From Stutzerimonas stutzeri (GTDB lineage: Bacteria; Pseudomonadota; Gammaproteobacteria; Pseudomonadales; Pseudomonadaceae), in the NCBI RefSeq assembly GCF_024448715.1, contig NZ_JAMOHZ010000002.1:1-64000 (forward strand): 64,000 bases of DNA, in the 5' to 3' direction. Made by a program: the position numbers and the translations under genes. Shown here one piece after another: positions 7,127 to 15,772 of this stretch (the stretch's first letter is position 1; each line of letters starts with the position of its first letter). Under the pieces are notes generated by a model that ran no database searches, was not told the origin of the DNA, and saw only the letters and a program-made list of their open reading frames with translations.

Positions 7127-7525
7127 ATGAAGCAAGCAGGCAGTTGTCTCTGCGGCGGCATCCGATACGAGATACATGGTCCACTCACGGACGTTCTGAA
7201 CTGTCATTGTTCAATGTGCCGAAAGCTGCATGCTTCTGCTTTCAGAACTCGCGCCAAGGTGCGCTCGGCGGACTGGAAGACCATCACCGGCCAAGAGCTG
7301 ATCAAGTTCTATGAGTCATCCCCAGGCGAGTACAAAGGGTTCTGCTCGAACTGCGGCTCTAGCCTGTACACAAAATTCGACGCCCACCCCGAGGTGTACG
7401 GTTTTCCACTCGGAACGCTCGATACCGACCCAGGGGTAAAAGCGCAGCGCCACGTATTTGTCGACAGCAAAGCGCCGTGGTTTCAGATCACGGATGATTT
7501 GCCTCAGCATGCTGAGTACGACTGA
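7127..7525 (+). CDS. GFA (glutathione-dependent formaldehyde-activating) family protein
   Basis: This 132-residue protein has the zinc-binding cysteine pattern of the GFA/CENP-V fold: Cys7 and Cys9 (SCLCGG), Cys26, Cys28 and Cys31 (NCHCSMCRK), and Cys73 and Cys76 (FCSNCGSSLY). The family name comes from a proposed spontaneous formaldehyde-glutathione step, but most members are of unknown function, so a role in formaldehyde removal is unproven here. The AAGGAAGG site fits the ATG at 7127. It is a complete gene of normal length and likely a single-gene unit, or joined with the small membrane gene downstream. Confidence 0.85.
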   Translation: MKQAGSCLCGGIRYEIHGPLTDVLNCHCSMCRKLHASAFRTRAKVRSADWKTITGQELIKFYESSPGEYKGFCSNCGSSLYTKFDAHPEVYGFPLGTLDTDPGVKAQRHVFVDSKAPWFQITDDLPQHAEYD

Positions 7526-7549
7526 GACAGGCTGACCGATGACCAGGCA

Positions 7550-7846
7550 GTGAGGCACCGCATCTTTTGGATTTGGCTCGCCAGCTGCCTTCTACATGGC
7601 TTGATGTTGGCGCTTGCGGTGTTCACGACAGCGTTTCAAGGGACGCCACTCGAGGCCTTCGGTATCACCGCGGTCATGGTCCCGTATCTCCTGCATCAAG
7701 CCGGTTTGCCTGTTTTGCAGAATGGCGGTTTAAGCGGCTGGGGAATGTCATCGCCCAATTTCCTGGGTTGGCTTCTCTCGGCCTTGGCCTGGTTTGCAGT
7801 CTATTGGCTTGTTGCCACGGGCCTTGAGCGACTCGCCCGGCGTTAA
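7550..7846 (+). CDS. small inner-membrane protein, unknown function
   Basis: This 98-residue protein starts with GTG at 7550. It has three hydrophobic helices (about residues 3-25, 33-52 and 68-92), with a Gly/Ser-rich loop between the last two. The predicted start lacks a strong ribosome site. The gap from the GFA gene is only 24 bases, so they may be cotranscribed. I do not recognise a family. A small Pseudomonas-type conserved membrane protein is the best description. Confidence 0.55.
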   Translation: MRHRIFWIWLASCLLHGLMLALAVFTTAFQGTPLEAFGITAVMVPYLLHQAGLPVLQNGGLSGWGMSSPNFLGWLLSALAWFAVYWLVATGLERLARR

Positions 7847-8127
7847 GCGAATACGCAGCACGATCACCTCGTCTAAGCGCGGCCCAGCATCCCGTCACTC
7901 GCACGTAACATCCCCGCCTAGCGTGTTTTGGCTAACCCCCAAATACGATGCCGAGGCCCGCATAAGAACACCGACCCGCCTGACCCGCACGGACGGCGTG
8001 GAAGACGCCAGCGGCGAACGCGCTTCATACGGCTTGGGACGATAAAGCGTTGAGGCGCTTCGCTAGCATCCAAAGGCATACGCCGCTTCTGTTAAGAGAA
8101 AGCGAACGCCGGCCCCCCTGTTGCCCC
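7847..8127. other. intergenic stretch with no supported gene
   Basis: I see no gene in this first part of a 549-base gap. Short frames in it have no family resemblance. The second part of the gap holds the REP pair, the AraC remnant and the palindrome listed next. Confidence 0.5.
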
Positions 8128-8185
8128 GTAGGAGTTAGCTTGCTGACGAAGCTTTTAAAGCTTTCGCCCGCAAGCTCGCTCCTAC
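8128..8185. repeat. REP pair (REPIN-like inverted repeat)
   Basis: GTAGGAGTTAGCTTGCTGAC at 8128 onward and GCAAGCTCGCTCCTAC ending at 8185 are inverted copies of the Pseudomonas REP motif (GTAGGAGC-AGCTTGC). The inner bases AAGCTTTTAAAGCTTT add a second small palindrome. Such pairs are mobilised by RAYT transposases elsewhere in the genome. Confidence 0.8.
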
Positions 8186-8199
8186 CCGGGTGGCGCATC

Positions 8200-8274
8200 G
8201 GGCCGGTGAGCATGGCGCAGGTATGCGGTTACGCCGACCAGACTCACTTCATCCGTGTTCGGCATGGCGCGTAG
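8200..8274 (+). pseudogene. AraC-family regulator remnant (second HTH helix)
   Basis: About 25 codons read VSMAQVCGYADQTHFIRVRHGA and then stop at 8274. This matches the start of the second helix-turn-helix of AraC regulators (the AxxCGYADQxHFxRxF pattern). Nothing before it belongs to the family, and the REP pair ends 15 bases upstream. It is probably the leftover end of a deleted regulator gene. Confidence 0.55.
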
Positions 8275-8333
8275 GTGACCGGCACATAATGCGGCAGAAG
8301 CGAACGTCAGCAGTGGCAAGATCTGTGCGAACC

Positions 8334-8350
8334 TTGTCATTGTGACAATG
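8334..8350. promoter_or_regulatory. palindrome upstream of the GlxA-type regulator
   Basis: TTGTCA at 8334-8339 and TGACAA at 8343-8348 form an inverted repeat, and CATTGT/ACAATG (8338-8350) overlaps it. It lies about 46 bases before the ATG at 8396 and may be an operator for that gene or part of its promoter. Confidence 0.4.
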
Positions 8351-8395
8351 GCACCGCCGTCGCACACTGCACTCACTTTCCAGTTGAGGTGCACC

Positions 8396-9385
8396 ATGGA
8401 CGCCACCCGCACCATCGCCTGCCTGATTTATTCGGATGTCATGAGCCTTGATGTCACCGGCCCGATGCAGGTGTTCGCATCGGCCAATGTCGAGCGCCAA
8501 CGACAAGGTCTGCCGCCCTGTTACGAACTTCTGCTGATTGGCGAAGAGCCCGGCCCCTGCTCGACCTCCGCGGGGCTGAAGCTGGTCGCCGACGTCGAGT
8601 GGGCCAGTACCGATCCAGTCGCGCTGGATACGCTGCTGATACCGGGAGGCAGGGGCGTCGAGCTGCAGATGCGCAACCGGCCATTGCTTGACTGGTTGCG
8701 CCGCGCCGAACCGAATGTGCGACGCCTGGGATCGGTGTGTTCCGGCGCCTTGATTCTGGCCGAAGCTGGACTGCTCGATGGGCGCAAGGCGACCACCCAT
8801 TGGGCCGATATCCAGGCCCTTGGTGAATACCCGGCCGTGGAGGTGCAAGGTGACAGGTTGCACACCTATGACCCGGCGGATCCAGAAGCGGCTCACCTGT
8901 TCAGCTCTGCAGGTGTCACCGCCGGCATCGATCTCGCGCTGGCGTTGGTCGAGGCGGATCTGGGCCGCGCACTCGCTCTCTCGGTCGCCCAGCGGCTAGT
9001 GATGTTTCTCCGTCGACCGGGCGGCCAGACGCAATTCAGTCCCCTGCTGGCCGCACCGACCGGCGCCGTGGCCCGTCTCGCCGCGCTGCTCGAATGGATA
9101 CCGGGTCATCTGGGCGACGATCTTTCCATCGAGGTCTTGGCCGACCAGACGCACATGACGCCGCGCACCCTGTGCCGCCTGTTCAACCAGGAAGTGGGCA
9201 TGGGACCGGGGCAATATATCGAGCGAGTGCGGCTGGAGGCCGCTCGTAGCCTGCTTTTAAGTGCGCAGGCGTCGATCGCGACGGTGGCGCGCTTAACCGG
9301 TTTCGGCCACCCGGAAAATCTCAGACGCACCTTCCAGAAACACCTTTCGGTGAGCCCTCGGGACTTTTTCCAGCGTTTCGGCTGA
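8396..9385 (+). CDS. GlxA-family AraC transcriptional regulator
   Basis: This 329-residue regulator has an N-terminal DJ-1/PfpI domain (about residues 8-185, with VCSGALILAEAGLLDGRKATTHW around the nucleophile-elbow Cys) and a C-terminal AraC DNA-binding domain with two helix-turn-helix units (about 225-325, ending with the GFGHPENLRRTFQKHLSVSPRDF block). I chose the ATG at 8396, which has GAGGTG upstream, over an in-frame ATG at 8342 that reads through the palindrome. The next gene is an MFS transporter 94 bases downstream on the same strand, a likely regulatory target. The effector is unknown. Confidence 0.88.
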   Translation: MDATRTIACLIYSDVMSLDVTGPMQVFASANVERQRQGLPPCYELLLIGEEPGPCSTSAGLKLVADVEWASTDPVALDTLLIPGGRGVELQMRNRPLLDWLRRAEPNVRRLGSVCSGALILAEAGLLDGRKATTHWADIQALGEYPAVEVQGDRLHTYDPADPEAAHLFSSAGVTAGIDLALALVEADLGRALALSVAQRLVMFLRRPGGQTQFSPLLAAPTGAVARLAALLEWIPGHLGDDLSIEVLADQTHMTPRTLCRLFNQEVGMGPGQYIERVRLEAARSLLLSAQASIATVARLTGFGHPENLRRTFQKHLSVSPRDFFQRFG

Positions 9386-9421
9386 CCGAAATCCCAGCCG
9401 GACATCACTTCTCGACCACAG

Positions 9422-9440
9422 GCCCGGCGTCAAGCCGGGC
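9422..9440 (+). terminator. GC-rich hairpin between the regulator and the MFS gene
   Basis: GCCCGGC at 9422-9428 pairs with GCCGGGC at 9434-9440 with a five-base loop. No T-run follows. It may separate the two transcripts only weakly. Confidence 0.35.
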
Positions 9441-9479
9441 GCGGCTGTGCCTGCTTTCTCATGACACGGGATTGACCTT

Positions 9480-10676
9480 ATGTATCTTTTATTCAGCAAC
9501 GCCCAGGTTTTCCGCTTGTTCGTCGCCCAGGCGCTGTTCTGGTCCTGCGCAATGACCGGCATCATCCTCACCTCGATCGTCGGCCTTCGCCTGGCACCTT
9601 CAGCGGGCTTGGCGACCCTGCCACTCGCGCTGCTGATGCTCGGCGGCCTGCTCGCCTTACAGCCCATCGCCTGGCTCATGCAGCGGCGCGGCCGCAAGGT
9701 CGGCTTTCTATTCGGAGCCCTGGCCGGCGTGACGGGCGGTCTTGTCAGCGCACTATCGCTCTGGTTCGACAGCTTTACCTTGCTCTGCCTCGGCGCGCTG
9801 CCGATCGGCGCCTATCAGGCCTCGGCGATGTATTACCGTTTTGCCGCCCTGGAAGCGGTGGGCGAAGCCTTCAAGGGCCGGGCTACGGCATGCGTGATCG
9901 GCGGTGGCGTGGTCGCCGCACTGGTGGCACCGACGCTCGGCACGGCAGCACGCAGCCTGGTATCCGTACCGTTCGCCGGCGCCTACTTACTGATCGCCGC
10001 GCTGGCTGCGACGGGGCTCGTCGTTCTTGCTGGGCTGAAGTCAGGCAGTGGAACAGCCGCCTCGCAACTTGCATCTTCGGCGGCGGCCCCTTCGACGGTG
10101 TCGTGGCGTGAGCTTCTCGCGCGGCCCACCGTCAGGGCAGCGGTGCTGACCACCGCTGCCGGCCATGGCCTGATGGTGCTAGTGATGAACGCGACGCCAT
10201 TGGCGATGCATGGCGAAGGCCTGAATCTGCACGCCAGCGGCCAGGTGATCCAGTGGCACATGCTCGGAATGTTCCTGCCGGCGTTCGTTGCCGGACCGTT
10301 GGTGGACAGGCTGGGCAGTCGGCTGGTGGCCTGCCTTGGCGGTGGCTTGCTCATATCGAGCGCCATGGTTGCCCTGCTTGGCGTCAGCCACTGGCACTTC
10401 ATGGCCAGCAGTTGCCTGCTCGGTATCGGCTGGAACCTCATGCTGGTAGCAGGCACTACCCAACTGGGCCACGGCCATGCGCCGCAAGAACGAGCTCGTG
10501 CACAAGGCCTCATGGAACTCAGCAACGGCAGCGTCGCCGCAGTGATGTCGTTCGCCTCGGGCGCGCTCATCGCTCAGGCGGGTTGGGCCGCAGTCAACAT
10601 CGGACTCTTGCCGATCGTGACGCTTGTCGTGCTTGTCCAGATTGCAGAGGCCCACCGGCAGCGCCAGCCGGCGTAA
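9480..10676 (+). CDS. MFS transporter
   Basis: This 398-residue protein has twelve hydrophobic segments, with loops of the major facilitator superfamily such as MQRRGRKVGFLFGALAG (the loop 2-3 motif, after helix 2) and VDRLGSRLVACLGGG (its repeat in the second half). It lies in the inner membrane and probably exports small molecules by proton antiport. The substrate is unknown. It follows a GlxA-type regulator on the same strand. The start at 9480 has a weak ribosome site (GGGATTGACCTT). Its length is normal for the family. Confidence 0.85.
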   Translation: MYLLFSNAQVFRLFVAQALFWSCAMTGIILTSIVGLRLAPSAGLATLPLALLMLGGLLALQPIAWLMQRRGRKVGFLFGALAGVTGGLVSALSLWFDSFTLLCLGALPIGAYQASAMYYRFAALEAVGEAFKGRATACVIGGGVVAALVAPTLGTAARSLVSVPFAGAYLLIAALAATGLVVLAGLKSGSGTAASQLASSAAAPSTVSWRELLARPTVRAAVLTTAAGHGLMVLVMNATPLAMHGEGLNLHASGQVIQWHMLGMFLPAFVAGPLVDRLGSRLVACLGGGLLISSAMVALLGVSHWHFMASSCLLGIGWNLMLVAGTTQLGHGHAPQERARAQGLMELSNGSVAAVMSFASGALIAQAGWAAVNIGLLPIVTLVVLVQIAEAHRQRQPA

Positions 10677-10985
10677 ACCAACGCAGGCGTTACGGGGAAC
10701 AAGCGGCGTAACGCCAACACCCGGCTGGCACGGCATCACTGTCACGGTCGGCCAACGGTTGGTGTAGCGCTTCTGCGCAACGCGTTGACGACAGCCGAAG
10801 TGCGCCGGTATGACTTGCATGTAGGGTGGGCTTTAGCCCACCGGAGCGGTGCCATTGTGCGGTGGGCTGATCACTAACATCCTCACGGAACATGATCCTG
10901 CGCCCTCGCTACACCAAATTCGCGTAGCTGCAGTGCGAGTACTCCTTTCAGTCCCTATCAAGCTGCCTGCCTTCGAGATGAAGTC
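10677..10985. other. intergenic region with a small hairpin repeat
   Basis: No gene is supported here. GGTGGGC at 10825-10831 pairs with GCCCACC at 10836-10842, and GGTGGGC recurs near 10861. This is the GTAGGGTGGGCTTTAGCCCACC motif that recurs as a scattered hairpin in Pseudomonas-type genomes (my recollection). Confidence 0.45.
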
Positions 10986-11040
10986 TTGCGCGGACAGCTA
11001 ATTGTTATGTTATAACTATTATATAACCACTGTCCGCAAG
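10986..11040 (+). promoter_or_regulatory. Zur-type operator in the dksA2 promoter
   Basis: GTTATGTTATAAC at 11004-11016 differs at one position from the Zur box core GTTATANTATAAC. A second ATAAC half-site lies at 11023-11027. The whole is flanked by the inverted arms CGGACAG (10991-10997) and CTGTCCG (11030-11036). It sits 30 bases upstream of the dksA2 ATG. A zinc-sensing repressor here would turn on the operon when zinc is low. Confidence 0.7.
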
Positions 11041-11046
11041 CACCCC

Positions 11047-11451
11047 ATGACCGAAGCCGAACTCCTCGCCCAACCCGCCGACGCTTATATGAACGAAGCC
11101 CAGCAAGCTTTCTTCCGCGACCTGCTGCTGCGCCAGCGTGCGGAGTTGCAGGCACGTATCGCCGAGGAATTCCAGCTGCTGCGCGAGCAGGAGCCCAGCA
11201 GCGACCCATCCGATATCGGCACCGCCGAGGAACAGCGCCAGTGGCAGCTGCGCTTGCTGGAACGTGAGAAAAAGTTGCTCGACAAGATTGACGACTCGCT
11301 CGATGGCATTGCGCGCGGTGAGTACGGCTGGTGCGCTGAAACCGGCGAGCCCATCGGCCTGAAGCGGCTACTGCTACGCCCCACCACGACGTTGTGCATC
11401 GAAGCGAAAGAACGTCAGGAACAACGCAAAAAACATCAACGAACCGCCTGA
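11047..11451 (+). CDS. dksA2: DksA2-type RNA polymerase-binding protein (zinc-independent)
   Basis: This 134-residue protein is a DksA paralogue that binds the secondary channel of RNA polymerase and acts with ppGpp. The coiled coil (about residues 25-90) carries a DPSD-type tip (SSDPSD near 52). Canonical DksA has four zinc cysteines. Here only Cys96 and Cys117 remain, with Thr99 and Ala120 in the other two places, as known for DksA2 of Pseudomonas aeruginosa, which replaces DksA under zinc shortage. I start at ATG 11047 because the frame upstream reads through the operator. The CobW gene starts ten bases after the stop, so they form an operon. Confidence 0.9.
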   Translation: MTEAELLAQPADAYMNEAQQAFFRDLLLRQRAELQARIAEEFQLLREQEPSSDPSDIGTAEEQRQWQLRLLEREKKLLDKIDDSLDGIARGEYGWCAETGEPIGLKRLLLRPTTTLCIEAKERQEQRKKHQRTA

Positions 11452-11460
11452 GAGATCACC

Positions 11461-12708
11461 ATGAACCGCATCCCTGTAACCGTGCTGTCCGGCTTCCTCG
11501 GTGCCGGAAAAAGCACTCTGCTCAACCACGTCCTGAAGAATCGCGAAAGCCGTCGCGTGGCGGTGATCGTCAACGACATGAGCGAAATCAACATCGATGG
11601 CGGCGAGGTCCAGCGCGATGTCAGCCTCAACCGCGCCGAAGAAAAGTTGGTGGAAATGAGCAACGGCTGCATCTGCTGCACATTGCGTGAGGATCTGCTG
11701 GAGGAGGTCGGCAAGCTGGCCCGCGAAGGGCGTTTCGACTATTTGCTGATCGAATCCACCGGTATATCCGAGCCCTTACCAGTGGCCGAAACCTTCACCT
11801 TCCGCGACGACCAGGGCGAGAGCCTCTCAGACCTGGCGCGGCTGGACACCATGGTCACAGTGGTCGACGGGGTGAACTTTCTTCGCGACTTTCATGAAGC
11901 GGAAAGCCTGGCGAGCCGCGGCGAAACCCTCGGTGACGATGACCAGCGCTCGATCACTGACTTGCTGATCGAGCAGGTGGAATTCGCCGATGTCATCCTG
12001 ATCAGCAAAGTCGATCTGATCTCCAGCGCCGAATGCGAAGAGCTCACCGCCATCCTTGGTCGTTTGAACACCCATGCCGAGATTCTGCCGATGAGTATGG
12101 GTAGCGTGCCGCTGGTGAAGATCCTCGACACCGGCCGCTTTGACTTCGAGCGTGCTGCCGAGGCGCCGGGTTGGCTCAGGGAAATGCGTGGCGAGCATGC
12201 GCCAGAAACCGAGGAATACGGCATCGCGTCCACCGCTTATCTGGCGCGACGGCCCTTTCATCCGCAACGCTTCCACGCGTTCCTCAACCGTGAGTGGAGC
12301 AATGGCCGGCTGCTGCGCTCGAAGGGTTACTTCTGGCTGGCGAGCCGCCCGCAAGAAGCAGGTAGCTGGTCACAGGCCGGCGGGCTGATGCGTTACGACT
12401 ACGCCGGCCGCTGGTGGCGCTTCACTCCCGAAGCACAATGGCCGGACGACGACGATAGTCGCGCAGCGATCCGCAGCAAGTGGCACGAGGACTGCGGCGA
12501 TTGCCGACAGGAACTGGTGTTCATCGGCCAGCACATCGACTTTGACCGGCTGCGCGTCGAGCTTGATGATTGCCTACTCCCGAGTGGAATCTCGGCGTGG
12601 AGCACTGGCTGCGCCTGCCGGACCCGTTCGGCACTTGGCATCAAGCCGTCGCCTGAGTTCGCGGCGGCCCAGCAGTGCAGACCGGGCAGGCAGGCGATCT
12701 GGGATTAG
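11461..12708 (+). CDS. CobW/COG0523 zinc-homeostasis GTPase, C-terminus frameshifted
   Basis: This is a COG0523 GTPase and likely a zinc chaperone active under zinc limitation. The P-loop is GFLGAGKST (residues 11-19), the metal motif is Cys70-Ile-Cys72-Cys73, and the CobW C-terminal domain starts near residue 235 with the typical HPQRFHAFL segment. It sits in one operon with DksA2 behind a Zur-type operator. The last 42 residues (after LDDCLL, near base 12585) look wrong. The +2 frame there reads [21 protein letters not shown] and ends at 12655-12657, which fits the family tail. One base seems to be missing, as a real mutation or a sequence error. As read, the protein is 415 residues. Confidence 0.85.
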   Translation: MNRIPVTVLSGFLGAGKSTLLNHVLKNRESRRVAVIVNDMSEINIDGGEVQRDVSLNRAEEKLVEMSNGCICCTLREDLLEEVGKLAREGRFDYLLIESTGISEPLPVAETFTFRDDQGESLSDLARLDTMVTVVDGVNFLRDFHEAESLASRGETLGDDDQRSITDLLIEQVEFADVILISKVDLISSAECEELTAILGRLNTHAEILPMSMGSVPLVKILDTGRFDFERAAEAPGWLREMRGEHAPETEEYGIASTAYLARRPFHPQRFHAFLNREWSNGRLLRSKGYFWLASRPQEAGSWSQAGGLMRYDYAGRWWRFTPEAQWPDDDDSRAAIRSKWHEDCGDCRQELVFIGQHIDFDRLRVELDDCLLPSGISAWSTGCACRTRSALGIKPSPEFAAAQQCRPGRQAIWD

Positions 12709-12712
12709 CTGG

Positions 12713-12751
12713 AAAAAGGTCACGCCGCCGCTAACAGGCTAAAGCGTGACC
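12713..12751 (-). terminator. terminator of the Csp-type gene (minus strand)
   Basis: GGTCACGC at 12718-12725 pairs with GCGTGACC at 12744-12751. On the minus strand the stem is followed by five T's (A-run 12713-12717). It lies 18 bases past the stop of the copper storage gene and may also catch plus-strand transcripts of the CobW gene. Confidence 0.7.
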
Positions 12752-12768
12752 CTTCGATTCCGAATGAA

Positions 12769-13098
12769 TCAGGCGGCCATGCGCTCGCATTCTTCGGCGC
12801 ACTTGCGGCAGGCCTCGGCGCAAGCCTGGCAATGGTCCATCTGATGTTTACCGCATTCCTCGCCGCACTGGCGGCAAACTTGTGCGCAGAGCTTGCAAAA
12901 GGCTTGAGCATAGGCGCTGTCACGGGTCATCAACACGGCAGCCATCGCGCACATATCGGCGCAGTCGCGGTCCAGCTCGATGCAGCGAGCCATCATTTTC
13001 ACATCGTCCTCGCGCAGGCAGGACGCAACGCAGGTCTCACAGACCAGCGCGCAATTGGAACAAGCCTGGATACACGCCTGATACTTGGAATTGAGCAT
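12769..13098 (-). CDS. csp: four-helix bundle copper storage protein (Csp type)
   Basis: This 109-residue protein has 19 cysteines, at positions 9, 13, 16, 20, 23, 27, 39, 46, 50, 68, 71, 75, 78, 82, 90, 93, 97, 100 and 104. They are spaced mostly by three or four residues, so they line the core of a four-helix bundle. This is the pattern of the Csp/DUF326 copper storage proteins that hold many Cu(I) ions. No signal peptide is present, so it is cytosolic (Csp3-like). It is a single gene with its own terminator. No clear CueR box was seen upstream, and copper efflux genes are 7 kb away at 20241. Confidence 0.85.
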   Translation of the reverse strand: MLNSKYQACIQACSNCALVCETCVASCLREDDVKMMARCIELDRDCADMCAMAAVLMTRDSAYAQAFCKLCAQVCRQCGEECGKHQMDHCQACAEACRKCAEECERMAA

Positions 13099-13279
13099 CG
13101 CTATTTCTCCTCGGTGATTGCGGTTGGGTATGGGTCGCCATCCCGGCGAGCGTCTTTCGTTGGGGGGTGCCGAGCGCCTTAAAGTTCAGCCAGATCCACC
13201 GAGCGGCATCCCGGCGCATCAGCGCATGGCATAGGACGCCGTTACAATGCTCGCCCCACCCATAAGCCCTGTCGCTTTT

Positions 13280-13870
13280 ATGACCTTCACGCTTGTCGCC
13301 CCCTGCGAATTCCAGGAAACCATCCGCAAGAGCCGCTTTCTGGCGAAGGCCGCTCCCGTGTCCAGCCCTGAGGAAGCCCAGGCGTTCGTTCAGGCCGCCA
13401 GCGATTCCACCGCGTCACACAGTTGCTGGGCCTGGAAGATAGGCAATCAATATCGCTTCAGCGATGACGGTGAGCCCGGCGGAACGGCGGGCCGGCCGAT
13501 GCTCACCGCCATTGAAGGTCAGGATTGCGACCGGATCGTGGTGGTGGTGATTCGCTGGTTCGGTGGCATTCAGCTCGGCACTGGGGGTCTGGCCCGCGCC
13601 TACAGCGGCGCGGCGGCTAAATGCCTGCAATCCGGCGAGCGCGTCGAGCTGATATCGCGGGTTCGCTGCAGCTTTCATTGCCGCTTCGCTGAACTGGCAC
13701 TGCTCAAGGCACGCCTGAGCGAATACGACGCTCTGATCGAAAGCGAAGCGTTCGATGCGGAGGGCGCCGAACTGCAGTTGGCGCTGCCTGCGGCGCAACA
13801 ACCAAGGCTGCAGCAATTGCTTGCCGATATCAGCCGTGGACGAAGCGAGTTGCGTTCGCTGGACACCTGA
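13280..13870 (+). CDS. yigZ: YigZ/IMPACT-family protein
   Basis: This 196-residue protein has the UPF0029 IMPACT fold. The N-terminal domain (residues 1-115) carries the family signatures SHSCWAWKIG, FSDDGEPGGTAGRPML and VVVIRWFGGIQLGTGGLARAYSGAA. A smaller ferredoxin-like C-terminal domain follows. The biological role is unsettled, with proposed links to translation control and proteolysis. I prefer the ATG at 13280 (MTFTLVAPCEF) because homologs start there. An in-frame ATG at 13247 would add 11 poorly matching residues. It diverges from the copper storage gene on the other strand. Confidence 0.85.
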   Translation: MTFTLVAPCEFQETIRKSRFLAKAAPVSSPEEAQAFVQAASDSTASHSCWAWKIGNQYRFSDDGEPGGTAGRPMLTAIEGQDCDRIVVVVIRWFGGIQLGTGGLARAYSGAAAKCLQSGERVELISRVRCSFHCRFAELALLKARLSEYDALIESEAFDAEGAELQLALPAAQQPRLQQLLADISRGRSELRSLDT

Positions 13871-14009
13871 CCACCTCAACTCGTGGAACTGCCTGAAACC
13901 GGAGAAGTCCCTAATACAACGGCACTTACCGTTGGGCCGGCGTTTTGGCGCTGACCAGCTACGAGTGCAAGTGCCGAACGCACCTTCCGTTGCAAAAGAG
14001 GAGTCAAGC

Positions 14010-14285
14010 ATGAAAAGCAATTACAAGTGGCTCATTCCAGGAGCCGTATTGCTCGCTTCCATAGGCCTGGCCGGTTGCGATGTCGAAAAAACCGAAGAAG
14101 GCGCGATGCCCGACGTAGAAGTCGAAGGCGGCAACCTGCCCGAATACGATGTAGATGCGCCGGAGGTGGACGTTGGCACCGAAGAAAAGACCGTCACCGT
14201 GCCTGACGTCGACGTGAACATGCCCGAGGACGATGAGCCGGATATGGGTGAGCCGGTCGAGCCTGCTCCTGCACCAAAGAATTGA
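14010..14285 (+). CDS. small acidic lipoprotein, unknown function
   Basis: This 91-residue protein starts at ATG 14010 with GAGGAG upstream. Residues 1-22 form a lipoprotein signal with lipobox LAGC (Cys near 22). The mature part is strongly acidic and built from loose repeats of the form V-D/E-V with Pro (PDVEVEGG, APEVDVG, VPDVDVNMP). It resembles small conserved lipoproteins of Pseudomonas with a periplasmic or outer-membrane location and unknown role. A strong terminator follows, so it ends its transcript. An upstream open frame to 13755 is not supported. Confidence 0.75.
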   Translation: MKSNYKWLIPGAVLLASIGLAGCDVEKTEEGAMPDVEVEGGNLPEYDVDAPEVDVGTEEKTVTVPDVDVNMPEDDEPDMGEPVEPAPAPKN

Positions 14286-14326
14286 TCGCTACCTGACATG
14301 CGTGCCTTCATGGGGCGCGCTTAATG

Positions 14327-14361
14327 AGCCATGCCCGACCTCGGTCGAGCATGGCTTTTTT
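14327..14361 (+). terminator. rho-independent terminator after the lipoprotein gene
   Basis: AGCCATGC at 14327-14334 pairs with GCATGGCT at 14349-14356, and a T-run ends at 14361. It lies 42 bases after the stop. Confidence 0.9.
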
Positions 14362-14372
14362 CGATATGCAAG

Positions 14373-14617
14373 TTTTCCACTGTTGATGTGGATCACTTTG
14401 TGGATAACCGTGGGATTAACTGGCCGACCCCAGCAGTGACGTGGTGCTAAAAGGGCCGAGCAAATTTTAACCGAAGCCGCCTAAACCCCATCTTTCGTAT
14501 AGAAATAATTGATTTAAAAGCTTTTTTCCTGATCAAACGGCTAATCACGCTATAGCGTTTAAAGCTATCAAGCTGGCTCCACTTATACCCAGGTCATGTG
14601 GAAAAGGTTGTGGGTAA
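14373..14617. other. DnaA-box cluster in an AT-rich intergenic region
   Basis: TGTGGATAA at 14399-14407 is a perfect inverse DnaA box (TTATCCACA). TGTGGAAAA at 14597-14605 is an exact match to the looser TTWTNCACA. TTTTCCACT (14373-14381), TGTGGATCA (14387-14395) and TGTGGGTAA (14609-14617) are single-mismatch forms. An AT-rich block (14500-14530, AATTGATTTAAAAGC) lies between the groups. The 506-base gap between the lipoprotein gene and add holds no supported gene. A DnaA-binding or titration site is a fair reading; a replication origin is not shown. Confidence 0.5.
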
Positions 14618-14659
14618 CCTTTGGAAAGCGCGTGTTCAGGCGCGTCGGCCTTGGTGTAG

Positions 14660-15742
<1,083 letters not shown>

Positions 15743-15772
15743 ATCGATCCGAGCCGATCCCAGCGGCTCGGA

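Noticed and set aside
14373-14617. The chromosomal origin (oriC) itself
   Set aside because: DnaA-box matches exist, but no dnaA, rpmH or other origin genes are near, and no skew can be seen in a 64-kb window.
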